Below, piece by piece: positions 35,460-47,394 of a stretch of 64,000 nucleotides of DNA. The position numbers were made by a program, and so were the translations under genes. Within the stretch, counting starts at the first letter, position 1, and each line of letters starts with the position of its first letter. The stretch comes from Lunularia cruciata. Lineage: Eukaryota; Streptophyta; Marchantiopsida; Lunulariales; Lunulariaceae. The stretch is taken from positions 21,950,501 through 22,014,500 of the forward strand of contig OX419761.1 in NCBI GenBank assembly GCA_948567375.1, given 5' to 3'. A model generated the notes under the pieces. It searched no databases. It was not told where the DNA came from and saw only the letters and a program-made list of their open reading frames with translations.

Positions 35460-36149
35460 TGTGAGCCTGCCTGTCTCTCACTCAAGATGAACCTCTGATG
35501 GCTATTATGGTAGCACACCATGGACTTAGAAGGCAAGCAACCCCAACTCCATCATACTCCTCCAAGGCTAACACTCCAAGACTCAAGACATTGCTCACTA
35601 GAGAACTCAATGAGAGAGATAGTTTCAAATGAAAGGATGATGAGTACCTCCTCACCCCTTGTTCATATACTTGTGAAATAGTTACGTACCAAAGTTACTA
35701 ATTACCGTAGTAACTCAAGTTACTAGACTGAAAATCAAGTAAAGTCAAAAAGTAGAAAGGAATATCTATTCACATGGGCATATTCCCCTAAGCATGTGGT
35801 CTTATCTTGACCTAACCACTAAGTCAAGGATTCCTTCACATGGGCTACCCTTGGACTAAAGAAGAATCCAAAACAAAAAGGCTTGCGGACCCAAGAGTTC
35901 TCAACTCTTTCCTCAAAGCCAAACACCTAAGAATAATACCAAGTCAACACATTAGAATCCAAAATAGTGGTGCTCATCTTTTCTACTTCCTCTAAAGTAA
36001 GGTCCTCTCTATCTTAGCTATGACTAACTTTAGCTAACCATGACTAATATAGAACCATCCTTTATCTCTATATAAATAATATCTCTTAAGTACTTGTAAT
36101 ACCAAGCTAAATATCACAATACCACACACATGCATAAATGGCTGTTACA
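35460..36149 (-). repeat. Element E 3' LTR (family B, minus strand)
   Basis: A 690-bp reverse complement of the family-B LTR, from TGTGAGCC to GGCTGTTACA, with the purine-tract side (TTTACCCCCGGACT) to its right. It is closer to element B than C or D are. Its left edge abuts element D pol exactly at the LTR end, as expected of an insertion. Confidence 0.88.
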
Positions 36150-37634
36150 TTTACCCCCGGACTAAGTTTTCACTTTGTCCTCAAAGAGAAGGTCTCTCTA
36201 CCTTCTATGGTACATCTTCAACTTATCATGGTTAATCCTATCAAAGTGTCTTCATCACAACTCCTTGAGATCATAGGTTTAATTGCCCCACACCTTCTCC
36301 ACTATGAAAGGTCCAAAGTATTTAGGCAAAAACTTCTTTTGCACTCTCTTGAATCGAATGGAATCAAAAAACATTACCCAATCACCTTCCTTGAAAGGCT
36401 CCACCTTCTTCTTGTCTTGCCTCTTGTCATAGCTCTCCTTCTGTTTCCTTTGGGCTTGGATCACTCAAACCATAGCAACTGCTCTTGCCTCTTCCAACTC
36501 CATGAATTGTTCCTTCCTTGACTTCTCTGCATCACCTCCTTGTGCTTTCTTCAATCTCCTATGAATGCTTTGGAAGGTAAGAAGATCAAAGTGAATAGGT
36601 AGGGTAGACTCAATACCATATACCAATTGAAATGGAGAATATCCGATGGAGGTCTTCATGGTTGTCCTATACTCCCACAAAACTGCATGAATCTTCTTGT
36701 CCCAATGATATTTAGCTCCCTCCATTTCTGCATCTTTGGCCAACATCATGCACAAGGTCTGATTGGTTCTCTTTGCCAAGCCATTTGGAATTTAGCTTAT
36801 AGGATGTAGTTACTCTATGTGCGATAGAGAAATGTCGTAGCATGGCTGTAGTAATGCTTCATGTAAACTCTCCTCCTCTATCAGAAACCAACTCCAAAGG
36901 GCATCCAAACCTAGTGATAATGCGTTCATAAAGAAATCTACCCACTTCATCTTTATTCTTGTCCCTCAATGGTCTAGCCTCAACCCACTTGGTAAGGTAA
37001 TCAGTACTACCACAATGTACCGATTGTTCCTTGGGGTTCTACTGAGAGGACCTACAAAATCAATTCCCCACTTCTCAAAAGGTCCTAGCAATGGAATTGA
37101 TCTAAGTGGTGGAGTGGATGTAGACTTTCTAGCAAAAGCTTGACAAACATGACAAGTTTTGCAATAATCAAGACAATCCTTGAAAATCCCTCTCCAATGG
37201 TAACCTGCATCTAGAATCTTGAAAGTAGTCACCTTTCCTGCAAAGTGTCTTCCACATACTAAACCTTCATGAAACTCCTTTATGAGTAGGATAGACTCTT
37301 CCTTACCCACTGCTCTTTGAAGTAGATCATCTGCTCCTTGGTGAAAAAGAATATCCTCCACCATTGTGTAAGGTCTAGATCTTGCTGCAAGGGCCTTCCT
37401 CTCCCTAGCATGCATCCCTTCTGGATAGTTACCTCTTGTCACAAAATCCGCAATCTCCTTGTACTCCATTGGAACCTCTTGAGTGACTGAGATTGTCATG
37501 AGTTCCTCACCCAAGAAGGAATCATCCACTGGCTCATCTCCATCATGATCATAGGCTCTAGATAACAAATCAGCATTTGCATGTTTCTTTCCTGGCCTAT
37601 CCTCAATGGTGTAGTCATACTCAGATAAGAGTAT
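36150..37634 (-). pseudogene. Element E integrase and RNase H end (minus strand)
   Basis: On the minus strand it matches 7911-9394 of element B: HHCC segment, KWGIDFVGPL, a short frameshift near 37005, NQTLCMML and the C-terminal FKEGDWVMFFDS. CAA is present where B has the TAA stop at 9125. Homology ends at 37634, and the 5' half of this copy is missing. Confidence 0.85.
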
Positions 37635-37644
37635 GAATGTGTAC
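37635..37644. other. Head-to-head junction between E and F
   Basis: Ten bases (GAATGTGTAC) match neither flanking copy of family B. To the left is minus-strand RNase H sequence, to the right plus-strand reverse transcriptase. This is a rearrangement breakpoint with filler DNA. Confidence 0.7.
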
Positions 37645-39852
37645 CATGCCTTTTGGACTTTGCAATGCTCCAACTACATGCCAATGGTTCATGAACAAGG
37701 TATTTGAACCTTTCATTGGGAAATTTGTGAGAGACTTCATTGATGACTTTTGTGTCTATGGGAGCAAGGAGGAGCATTTTGAGCACCAAATCAAGGTCTT
37801 GCATTGCTTGGAAGAGGTAAATGCATCACTCAACCCAAAGAAGTGCATTTTTTGATGTGAAGAAGGTCTACTTTTGGGGCACATCATCTCCAAGGATGGA
37901 ATAGCAATTGATCTTGAGAAGGTGAGGAAAATCTCAGACCTTCCATTCCTTTCAAGCTTGACAAAAGTGCACCAATTTTGGGGGATGGTTGGGTACTATA
38001 GGAGATTCATCTTCTCATTTTCCAACAAGGCTTATGCATTGACCATCTACATGAAGAAGGGTGTAGATTACATGGTGATTTTGGAAGACAAGAAGACTCT
38101 CAAAGCTTTTGAGGAGCTCAAGCAATCCCTTGTTGTAACTCCAATTCTTGGTAAACATGATTGGAGTAAGCCTTTCATCCTTTACACTAATGCTTCTCAT
38201 GTAGCTATAGGATGCACTCTTAGTCAATTAGAACAAGATTGGCATGATCATCTTATAGCTTATGCTAGTAGGCAGATGGTTTCAACACAAAAGAACTAAT
38301 TTGTCATAGAGAGAGAAGGATTGGCAGTGATCTTTGGTCTCAAGAAGTTTAGACACTACTTGATTGGAGGGAAAGCCTCAATTGTCATGGATCACAAGGC
38401 TTTGAAGTTCATCTTCAACAAGCCTAATGTGGAAGGGAGGGTAGCAAGGTGGATGATACTCTTGTTTGAGTATGACTACACCATTGAGGATAGGCAAAGA
38501 AAGAAACATGCAAATGCTGATTTGTTATCTAGGGCGTATGATCATGATGGAGATGAGCCAATGGATGATTCCTTCCTAGATGAGGAGGTCATGACAATCT
38601 CAGTCACTCAAGAGGTTCCAATGGAGTATAAGAAGATTGTGGATTTTGTGACAAGAGGTAACTTCTAGAAGGGATGCATGGTAGGGAGAGGAAGGCCCTT
38701 GCGATAAGATCTAGACCTTGCACAACGGTGGAGGATATACTTTTTCACCAAGGAGTAGATGGTCTTCACCAAGAGCAGTCGGTAAGGAAGAGTCTATCCT
38801 ACTCATAAAGGATTTTCATGAAGGTTTAATGTGTGGAGGACACTTTTCAGGAAAGGTGATTGCTTTCAAGATTCTAGATGAAGGTTACCATTGGAGAGGG
38901 ATTTTCAAGGATTGTCTTGATTATTGCAAAACTTGTCATGTTTGTTAAGCTTTTGCTAGAATGTCTGCATCCACTCCACCACTTAGATCAATTCCATTGC
39001 TAGGACCTGTCTAGAAGTGGGAATTGATTTTGTAGGTCCTCTCAATGGAACCGCAAGGAACAATGGGTACATTATGGTAGTTATTGATTACCTTACCAAG
39101 TGGGTTGAGGCTAGACCATTGAGGGACAAGAATGAAGATGAAGTGGGTAGATTTCTTTATAAACACATTATAACAAGGGCATCCAAACCTACTTATAATG
39201 CAAGGTAGTGGCTTGGCAGAGAGAACCAATCAGATCTTGTGCATGATGTTGGCCAAAGATGCAGAAATGGAGGGAGCTAAACATCATTCAAGAGTCATCA
39301 TTCAAGAGTCATTCATCAGTCAAGAGGATTCATGTAGTTTTGTGGGTGTATAGGACAACCATGAAGACTTCTACCAGATATTCTCAATTTCAATTGGTAT
39401 ATGGTATTGAGTCTACCTTAAATATTCACCTTGATCTTTCTACCTTCCAAAGCATTCATAGGATATTGAAGAAAGCACAAGGAGGTGACGTAGAGAATCA
39501 ATTCATGGAGTTGGAAGAGGAAAGAGCAGTTACTATGGTTCAAGTGGAGCAAACCCAAAAGAAACAAAGGAGAGCTATGACAAGAGGCAAGGCAAGAAGA
39601 AGGTGGAGCCTTTCAAAGAAGGTGATTGGGTAATGTAATTTAATTCCATTCAATTCAAGAGAGTGAAAAAGAAGTTTTTACTTAAGTACTTTGGACCTTT
39701 TATAGTGGAGAAGGTGTGGAGAAATTACACCTATGATCTCAAGAAGTTGGGAGGAAGACACTTTGATAGGACTAACCATGATAAGTTGAAGATATATCAT
39801 AAAAGGTAGAAAGACCTTTCCTCAAAGTGAAAAAAATTAGTCCGAGGGTAAA
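37645..39852 (+). pseudogene. Element F reverse transcriptase to integrase (family B)
   Basis: Matches 7099-9394 of element B: RT with FIDDF intact (37637-37855), connection, RNase H (38321-38668), integrase HHCC (CKTCHVC then a TAA where B continues), part of the core and C-terminus to about 39809. Part of the integrase core, about 8640-8755 of B including the second catalytic Asp, is deleted near 39178. It overlaps the RT already present in element D, so F is a different copy. Confidence 0.85.
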
Positions 39853-40516
39853 TGTAACACCCATTTGTGCATGTGTGTGGTATCATGATATTAAGTTTAG
39901 TATAACAAATACTTGAGAGATATTATTTATATAGAGATAAAGGATGGTTCTACATTAATCATGATTAGCTAAAGTTAGTCATAGCTAAGATAGAAGGGAC
40001 CTTAATATAGAGGGTGTGGAAAAGATGAGCACCACTATTTTGGATTCTAGTGTGTTAACTTGGTATTATTCCTATGTGTTTGGCTTTGAAGAAAGAGTTG
40101 AGAACTATTGGGCCCGCAAGCCTTTTTGTTTTGGATTCTTCTTTAGTCCAAGGATAGTCCATGTGAAAGAATCCTTGACTTAGTAGTTGGGTCAAGATAA
40201 GATCATATGCTTAGTGGAATATCCTCATGTGGATGGATATTCCTTTATACTTTTTTACTTACTTGAGTTTTAGCCTAGTTGCTTGAGTTACTGTGGTAAA
40301 TAGTAACTTTGGTGGATAACTATTTTACAAGTATGTAAACTAGGAGTGAGGAGGTACTCATCGTCCTTTCATTTGCAACTATCTCTCTCTCATTGAGTTT
40401 TCTAGTGAACAATGTCTTGAGTCTTGGAGTGTTAGCCTTAGAGTATGATGAAGTTGGGATTCTTTACCATAATAGCCATCAGAGGTTCATCTTGAGTGAG
40501 AGACAGGCCAGCTCAC
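39853..40516 (+). repeat. Element F 3' LTR (family B)
   Basis: Begins TGTAACACCC and ends CCAGCTCACA, 664 bp, following a recognisable purine-tract position. It is inserted in a reversed family-A LTR (40517-41819). Confidence 0.9.
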
Positions 40517-41819
40517 AGTCCCATCTTGGCAAAATTTTCATTGCTAGACCAAATTTGATATATCATTGCTCCTTGTCATCTGCTTCACAATTCATATCAA
40601 GATGGAAATGTGAGAACATTTGATGCTTCTCTTCTATTGTCAATAGTTTTAGCCCAAGGTAGAAAGGTGCTACAAACTATATGAAGTAGTGAGGTTGCAG
40701 AGTTTTTCTCCAATTAACAATCACCTGCCTCTTCCTTTGATGGAAACCCTTCATCCAATTTACCTTCTCTCATGCAAACATTTGGTGTAAGAGCACCACC
40801 TACTGCATGTTTACATATGTCTTTTGCTCTGGCTTTAACGTTGCCATAAGCACTCCAACAATGCTTTTCTTTATTGGGTCCTGATAGGAATCCACCTTGT
40901 AGCCATTGTTGGCCCACGGAGTGAAGAACAAATCTATTATTTTTGTAGTCTCTTTTGATGCTTCATACTTCCGATAGAAGGTGACCCCAGCTACATCTCT
41001 TGCTTCCTTCCTAGGACTAACTTCCAATCTGACTCGGTCCGTTGAGCCGGATTCCTTCTCTTTCCCATTACTTCAAAGCCCTCTTAATAATTGCTAGCAA
41101 CTATCTCTACCATGAAACTTGGAAAGTTAACATTCCAATCCCAAGCCAAAAATGTAATGCAAAGTCTCGTGAAGACCTCAATTCTTGCGATCACATCTCT
41201 AGTCTCTGAATTGTGAGACTTCTCACTATGAGTGATGAGCTCTTTTTCTTTGCCTTATTCTTTGGAGTTGGAAAACTATCCACTCTCTTGGACATGAAAC
41301 TCTAACCCTTCTGGATTTTGGAAAATTTCACTCTCATTGGCTTCATGACTTGCATTCCTAAATTACAACTACTCAAAGGAATAGGATATCTCCTTTGCAT
41401 TTTTTATTTCCCTTGGTGAAGTGTTAATTTTATAGTGCTTCAAGACACAATCATTCTTTAGTTGATTTGGAGATCAACCCTCACTACTTCTATGTGTTTG
41501 TTTCTAACACTCTCAAAGCATTCTTTCTTGCCTTAGCCATTTCTGTAATAGTACTTTCTTGGCTGGCCTGCCCCAAAGAAAATTTTTTACAACTTATTTG
41601 TATTGGGTTGAACTTCCCGCTATGAAGACACCTTCCTTTGGGTCTTTTTCTCCATAAGTCCCGTCTGAGTACTTCTTCCTTTGACCCAAAGTCAACTTGT
41701 TCAAGTTTACTCCAAACATACCAAATTCCATTCTTTTCTTCTTCCTTTGGCTGCAATTTGGTTTCCATAATACACTTCTTCTTAAAAACTCATCAAATAT
41801 AAAAAATATGAGTATCACA
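40517..41819 (-). repeat. Family-A LTR fragment, minus strand
   Basis: On the minus strand it starts near TGTGATACTCATATTTTT at 41819 and runs through the LTR ORF N-terminal part (NNGYKVDSYQDPIKKS near 40860-40910; FYLGLKLL near 40670). It is cut at 40517 by the LTR of F. Four LTR copies of family A are thus present in the window. Confidence 0.8.
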
Positions 41820-42263
41820 AGAACTCTTGGACCCATAAGCCTTTTTACTTTAAATTCTTCTATAATCCAAGGATAGCCTATGTAGAAGAATCCTTGTCTT
41901 AGTAGTTAGGTCAAGATAAGACCACATGCTTAAGAGAATATTCCCATGAGTATGGATATTCCTTTAGACTTTTTCACTTTATTTGACTTTTAGCCTAGTA
42001 ACTTGAGTTACTCCAATAATTGATAACCTTTGTGTGTAACTATTTCACAAATATATAAACTAGGAGTGAGGAGATATTCATCATCCTTTCATTTGCAAGT
42101 AACTCTCTCTCATTGAGTTCTCTAGTGAGAAATGGTTTGAGTTTTGGAGTGTTAGTCTTGAAGGAGTATGATAGAGTCGGAGTTCCTTGCATTCTTAGTC
42201 CATGGTGTGTTACCATAATAGCCATTGAGGGTTCATCTTGAGTAAACAAGAGACTGGCTTATA
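41820..42263 (+). repeat. Element D 3' LTR, last two-thirds
   Basis: Matches family-B LTR from AGAACTCTTGG to the end (GGCTTATA), plus strand. The first third is missing where the family-A LTR was inserted. It ends against element C leader sequence and is followed by GTGTT, a decayed partner of TTGTC before the D 5' LTR. Confidence 0.75.
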
Positions 42264-42947
42264 GTGTTTACCCACAAAATATCAGCCTTTTTCATAGAGC
42301 CATTGAGCCTAAGCATCTTTCTATTCAGCACATATCTTTCAGATTTGGTCTGAAAGCCACCTCTCTCACTTTAGAAATTCATAACTTCTTGCACAAGAAT
42401 GATCTCTTCCTAATTCTTGGACCAAACAGTTGGATATCTTGCAATGAATGCTCTTCAAAATTTTCAAATCAATCCCATAAAAATATATAAATGGCAAACT
42501 CTGTACAAAATCCCAAAGAGCGTGCAATTTGCAAGGACAATTTACCCTACCACCTTCCAAAAATTTAGCTCAATGTGCGTAGCAATCCTTACAATAATTT
42601 AGAGTATCCCAACTGAAAGATAATCCAAGATATTCTCCATGAAAATTTCAAGTCCAGATCTCAAACTTGAGATTTTACCCAAAATCAACATAATCCCCAA
42701 AATTTGCAATCCTTGCACAATCTCTCCAAATACTCTTATGTGTATAGTATGTACAATTTCACTTAAAAAAATCATAATAAACTATAGGTTATACAAATGG
42801 GTCCAAGTTATCAAACATAAGTTAAGACCCCTCCTCCCTTAATGTCATTTCCAAGTGAGCTCTCATAGCCTTCTTCTGCTCAATATAGAATTGTACGTGG
42901 AACATTATCTTGCCTTCTAGAGAGATTTTGACAACAAAACATGAAAA
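42264..42947 (-). other. Element C leader, 5' part
   Basis: On the minus strand this matches 2950-3635 of element B, from the decayed primer site (42916-42947) to the stretch just before the zinc-knuckle ORF. It continues the leader that stops at 30362, so the two pieces are halves of one minus-strand element. Confidence 0.8.
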
Positions 42948-43648
42948 AGTAAGCCGGCATGTCTCTCACTCAAAGTGAGACTTTGATGGATATTAAGGTA
43001 ATGCACCATAGACTAAGAAAGCAAGGAACCCCAATTCCATCAAACTCCTCCAAGGTTAAAACTCCACTCGGCACATCCAAGACTCAAGACATTGCTCACT
43101 AGAGAACTCAATGAGAGAGAGATAGTTGAAAATAAAAGGATGATGAGTACCTCCTCACCCCTAGCTTATATACTTGCGGAAAATTTACACACTTACTAAT
43201 TACAAAAGTAACTCAAGTTACTAGGCTAAAAGTCAAATAAAGTCAAAAGGTCTAAAGGAATATCCAAGCACAAGAGAATAATCCCATGGGTAGGTGGTCT
43301 TATACTCACCTACCAACAAATTCAATGATTCCTTCACATGGGCTATCCTTAGACTATAAAAAAACTCTGCACCAACAAGGGTTATGAGCCTAAGAGCCCT
43401 CAACTCTTTCCTCAAAGTCAAATAACTAGGAATAATACCAAGTCAATACACTGAAAGACAAACTAATGGTACTCACTCTTTTTCCTTCCTCTAGAATAGG
43501 ATCACCTTTATCTTAGCTAGGACTAACTCTAGATAATCATGACTAATGTAGAAGCTTAGCTAAACTCCATATAGGTAATAATTCTCCACTACTTGCAATA
43601 CTAAACTTAATATCCATATAGAGCATACATGCATCAATGGGTGTTACA
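42948..43648 (-). repeat. Element C 5' LTR (family B, minus strand)
   Basis: A reverse-complement family-B LTR, with GGGTGTTACA at its right end. It pairs with 24004-24687; both share changes such as TGCATCAATGG for TGCACAAATGG. Candidate flanking duplication GTCC (24000-24003) and ATCC (43649-43652) is imperfect. Confidence 0.8.
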
Positions 43649-45590
43649 ATCCAAATCTAGAACTTGTAGGACTTAACTTGGCCCCAATTACAAGTGTTTA
43701 CTTGTGATTTGGGGTGGTAGTATGAGCATGTTGGCATGCCTATTTGTTTAGGTATAAACCCCTTTGAGCATGACAAGGTTTATCAAAGTAACTCTCATTA
43801 AGTCAAACCTTGAGAACATCATCCTTCCTTTAAGAGACACATTTTCCCTTCAAGAATGGGTAAGGAAGAAGGTTCAAATTGCAACCAAACCCCCAACTGA
43901 AGTGGACTACATGATGTGTCAAGGAAGATATTTGTTGCAACAAGGCATAGATCTCTTGCATCTTTTGGACACCAATAATCAGACTTTAAAAGTAAAATTG
44001 TCAAAGGAATGATCTTGGGATGCATTCTTATCCTACCTTGAGCACATTTTTTGGGTGGTTAAGAATACTTCCATAAGAATACATCTAACATTCATATGTA
44101 GTACTATGTACTCTATATTATGGTTCTTTATCTAGTATCCCATACCAAAATTGGACAACTTGTGCCTCAATAACTCCTTAAGGGAAACCAATCAATTATT
44201 TGATATAGATACCTTGCATAGGCTCTTTTTAGCCTTCTCTTGAAATTTGTATAAGCTCTTTACCTTGTCAATCCACTCTTGCCTCAAGCACTAAAATTAA
44301 TCCACCATGAGATTAAACTCCAATACTCCACCATTTGCTATAGTAGTACTACCATTCATAGTAGCATCATCTCCAACTAAGGCTTCACCATTAGCTGCAC
44401 CAACTTTACTAGAATTAAAAGTTGTGGGTATTGCTTGTTGACCTTTAGAAACCTAGCTTAGGTGATAGAGATGTAATTTGGAAACCAATACTTTCTTTAT
44501 ATATTAATCTCCTCCAATGTGCTTGCTTGAACTTGTAGTAATCATCCATAGGTGGACCGGACCCTTTATGTGCTAGTATAATTATTTCAACATCTTGAAG
44601 GATGTGAACAAAGTCCAATTTTGCATCTATTGCAAATCACACAAACTATCCAACTCTTGGATGAAATCATCCAATTCAATGGTATCTATTATACTAGAGT
44701 AGCACCTAAGGCATTGGAAACCACATAAATCTTGTCCATGTTCCACAACAACAATATGGCCCCATACTGTGAAGTCTCCATTGGGTCAACTCTTGTGTAA
44801 AACTTAGAACTAGAACCAATCTCTTTCCTTAATGGGACCTGAGATGCTAGTTAATTCCATGTGCCACTTTGTAAAGTGGCACATGGTATCAACTAATATT
44901 GCCCATTGCACACTACAATAACTCCTCTTAGGAATCCCCAATCAACTTTATTATGAAAACATGCACAAACATCAAAACCATAATCCTCAAGTCCCACCAT
45001 CATAATGAGCCAAATATTAAACCTTGACAACCAAACATCACTTTCTATTATTCCCTAAGTACCTCTAACCATGGCAACTATATTAGAAGAAAGTGCAACT
45101 TGTATCCTGCAATCAAAAAATGTACTCTCATGGTCTATAAATCATCACGTCTTGCTTCATCAAAGAAAAATATCAATAGTTTGACTAGTTACCGGCCTCA
45201 CTATCAAGAGCACATTAAAGCTCCAATGTTCCAAATATCAAGACACTCCAAAAAAACATAGTGCATAAAAAAGAAAGCAAAAATTGGAAGATCCAATTAC
45301 AAGAAGTCCAAAAAATAACCTTCCAACTCAGTAGATTCCAACCAGATTGACTTAACCACCATTTGGCATTTGACATAATAGGAAAGTTTATTTACTCTTT
45401 CCCTACTACAATTACCAAGGATGGAATCAAATGTACTCTTTTAGCTTAATGTACACATGTGTAGATATGAGTCCACTAGATTTGGAACAACAAGTAGGAG
45501 TGGACCAATTGGCTAAAGATCAATTCAAGAACTAGAGGTATGAGGTTCATACATGCTATTACATAAACATATACATTATATTGATAAGTG
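43649..45590. other. Unrecognised AT-rich region
   Basis: No gene or known element is recognised. A plus-strand open stretch of 82 codons (43764-44012) and several codon-like runs on the minus strand (for example opposite 44290-44440) suggest a decayed coding element, but no domain can be named. A 30-bp palindrome is at 44857-44886. Confidence 0.4.
44857..44886. repeat. Perfect 30-bp palindrome
   Basis: Arms CCATGTGCCACTTT and AAAGTGGCACATGG are exact reverse complements around a GT centre. It could form a hairpin or cruciform. It stands alone in decayed DNA, so a terminator or regulatory role is not supported. Confidence 0.9.
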
Positions 45591-45740
45591 GTCTAATTTT
45601 GACACTTGAATCACTAGATGAGGATTGGCTTCTAAATATAACTTGAAGGTTTAAGGTTCAAACTCTCTGATGCATAATATTGATGGGTGGTCTAATTTTC
45701 ACACTTGATTTACTAGATGAGGATTGGCTTCTAAGTCTAA
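45591..45740 (+). repeat. Two-copy direct repeat, 89-bp period
   Basis: 45591-45651 and 45680-45740 share about 60 bp (TTGATAAGTGGTCTAATTTT and TTGATGGGTGGTCTAATTTT, both running on to GATGAGGATTGGCTTCTAA). Weaker relatives occur at about 45820-45865 and 46275-46325, suggesting a dispersed or decayed tandem family. Confidence 0.8.
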
Positions 45741-45929
45741 CCTAACTTGAGTAGATATGATACTAAATTTGACCTCAATTTTAGTATTGTCCAAAGTCCA
45801 CAAGCATAAATCAACATTTTAGATTTTGATACTAGATCAACTAGATAAGGATGAGGATTTTTAATAATATTGAATTAGTCAAAGATAATGAGTTAATTTA
45901 ATAAACTAAATATAGCCAAGAAATGTAAA

Positions 45930-46235
45930 ACTAGTATTTATCTAGGAATTATAAGAATGTTCTAGAAGCTTCTAGGAACTTACTAAGATGAAGTACCTTG
46001 TATGCTAATTAAATGACTAGCTTAGCTTATATGCCAAGTAGGCAGCTAGCTTGGCTTGCACTCCAAGAAAGATGATTTTTAGAGAAAAAACCTTCCTTAG
46101 AAGCTTCTTAGGAGTCTTGTACTTAGCTTCTTGTAAATATCATGCCCAAGCTCAAACTAGGTATTCATAGTTTAGTTTATTTGAGAGTTCCAATATGATC
46201 TTCTATGCTCTTATTACTCTCCTTGATCTTTTACA
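45930..46235 (+). repeat. Degraded chromovirus-type LTR remnant
   Basis: The sequence has the AAGCTTC/TTCTAGAA-rich body, GCTTGCACTCCAAGAAAG and the end CTTGATCTTTTACATTGG, all typical of the chromovirus LTRs here. No coding region follows, so it is probably a solo or truncated LTR. The left edge is approximate. Confidence 0.65.
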
Positions 46236-47394
46236 TTGGCTAACATTCATGAGCACAAATGAACAATTCAAATTTTGACACCGGATTCATTAGATAAGGA
46301 TGAGCTTCTAAAGCTAACCTGAATCAGACAAGGCACTCTAAATCCCTAATTTGTGAGGATGGGCTCTTAAATCTACTGTTAATTTTGATCGTGACCAAAG
46401 TCTATAAATACAAATTAAAAATTCAAACTTTTAACTCTCAAATTAGACACCCAATTTAGATAATTGGTTAATTCAAACTTCTCATTCTCAAAATAACTAC
46501 CTAATTTGGTCAATTGGACATCCACAACTCCAATTCTTTAATCTACTTTTTGAATTGGACTCAATTTTTATTTTTCTTATATATTGGGCAATGCTCTATG
46601 CCTCAATTTTTAATCATGGCCAAACCCTAAACCCTAAACCCTAAACCCTAAACCACTAAAACTACCAAATTTGGTTTATTCAACATCCATGGGTCTAGTT
46701 TTTCAATCAATTCCTTGAATTTGCTTCATTTTTCATTTTTCTTACACATTGAGCAATGTTTGTGCAAATTCAAGGTATGGTCAAGGAAAATCAAGCAATA
46801 TATACAAAGATCAAAGGTACTATTGACCAAAACAAAGTTGGAGATACTACCAAGCTTCATTGAAATTTTGCACTCAATTTCAACTTCACTTCTTTTATGT
46901 AATCAAAAATCAGAAATTAGATTGTATTTACTCTACTAGAGGGATTGATACCACTTATGGAGCTAAATTCACTCTAGAATAAAGGATCCAAGTTACACTA
47001 ATCAACTTTGTCCACCATAGCCAAGATTTAGAAAGGTCAACATCAAAGAAGTGAACTTTTGAAACTTCACTTCAAGTTGCTCCTCTCCTTAGGAAGTGCA
47101 AGAAATCTAGCCTTAATGACATACCTAAAAAATTGATGGTGTGAATAATGACACCCAATGATGCAACCAAGCACCCTAATGGATTGGACTATTGCCACTA
47201 AATAATCCAAGAATCTCTACTACTATATTATGACCATAAAGATAATCACTCAACCATCCAAAGCAAACTAACTTAGGCATTGTAAATATCATGACATAAA
47301 TTCCTGGAATACTAATAAAGTTTTAGCACTTTATCACCTACTACTTAGATGTTGCCTTTGCAAAGGATATCCTACATACAAAAGAATTTCCTCC
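46236..47394. other. No gene recognised (except telomeric tract)
   Basis: AT-rich DNA. A 74-codon open stretch at 46715-46939 has no recognisable domain. Apart from the telomere-like repeat at 46622-46654 nothing else stands out. Confidence 0.5.
46622..46654. repeat. Interstitial telomeric repeat (AAACCCT)4
   Basis: Four perfect AAACCCT units (46622-46649) plus AAACC. This is the Arabidopsis-type plant telomere unit. Such short tracts usually mark repaired breaks or promoter telo-boxes; no gene follows closely here. Confidence 0.95.

Noticed and set aside
35460-40516. A single intact foldback transposon
   Set aside because: Arms are retrotransposon 3' halves with LTRs, and flanks do not match, so a deletion between two elements explains it better.
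43764-44012. 82-codon ORF as a gene
   Set aside because: Plausible composition but no domain and stops on both sides; kept only as an unrecognised region.
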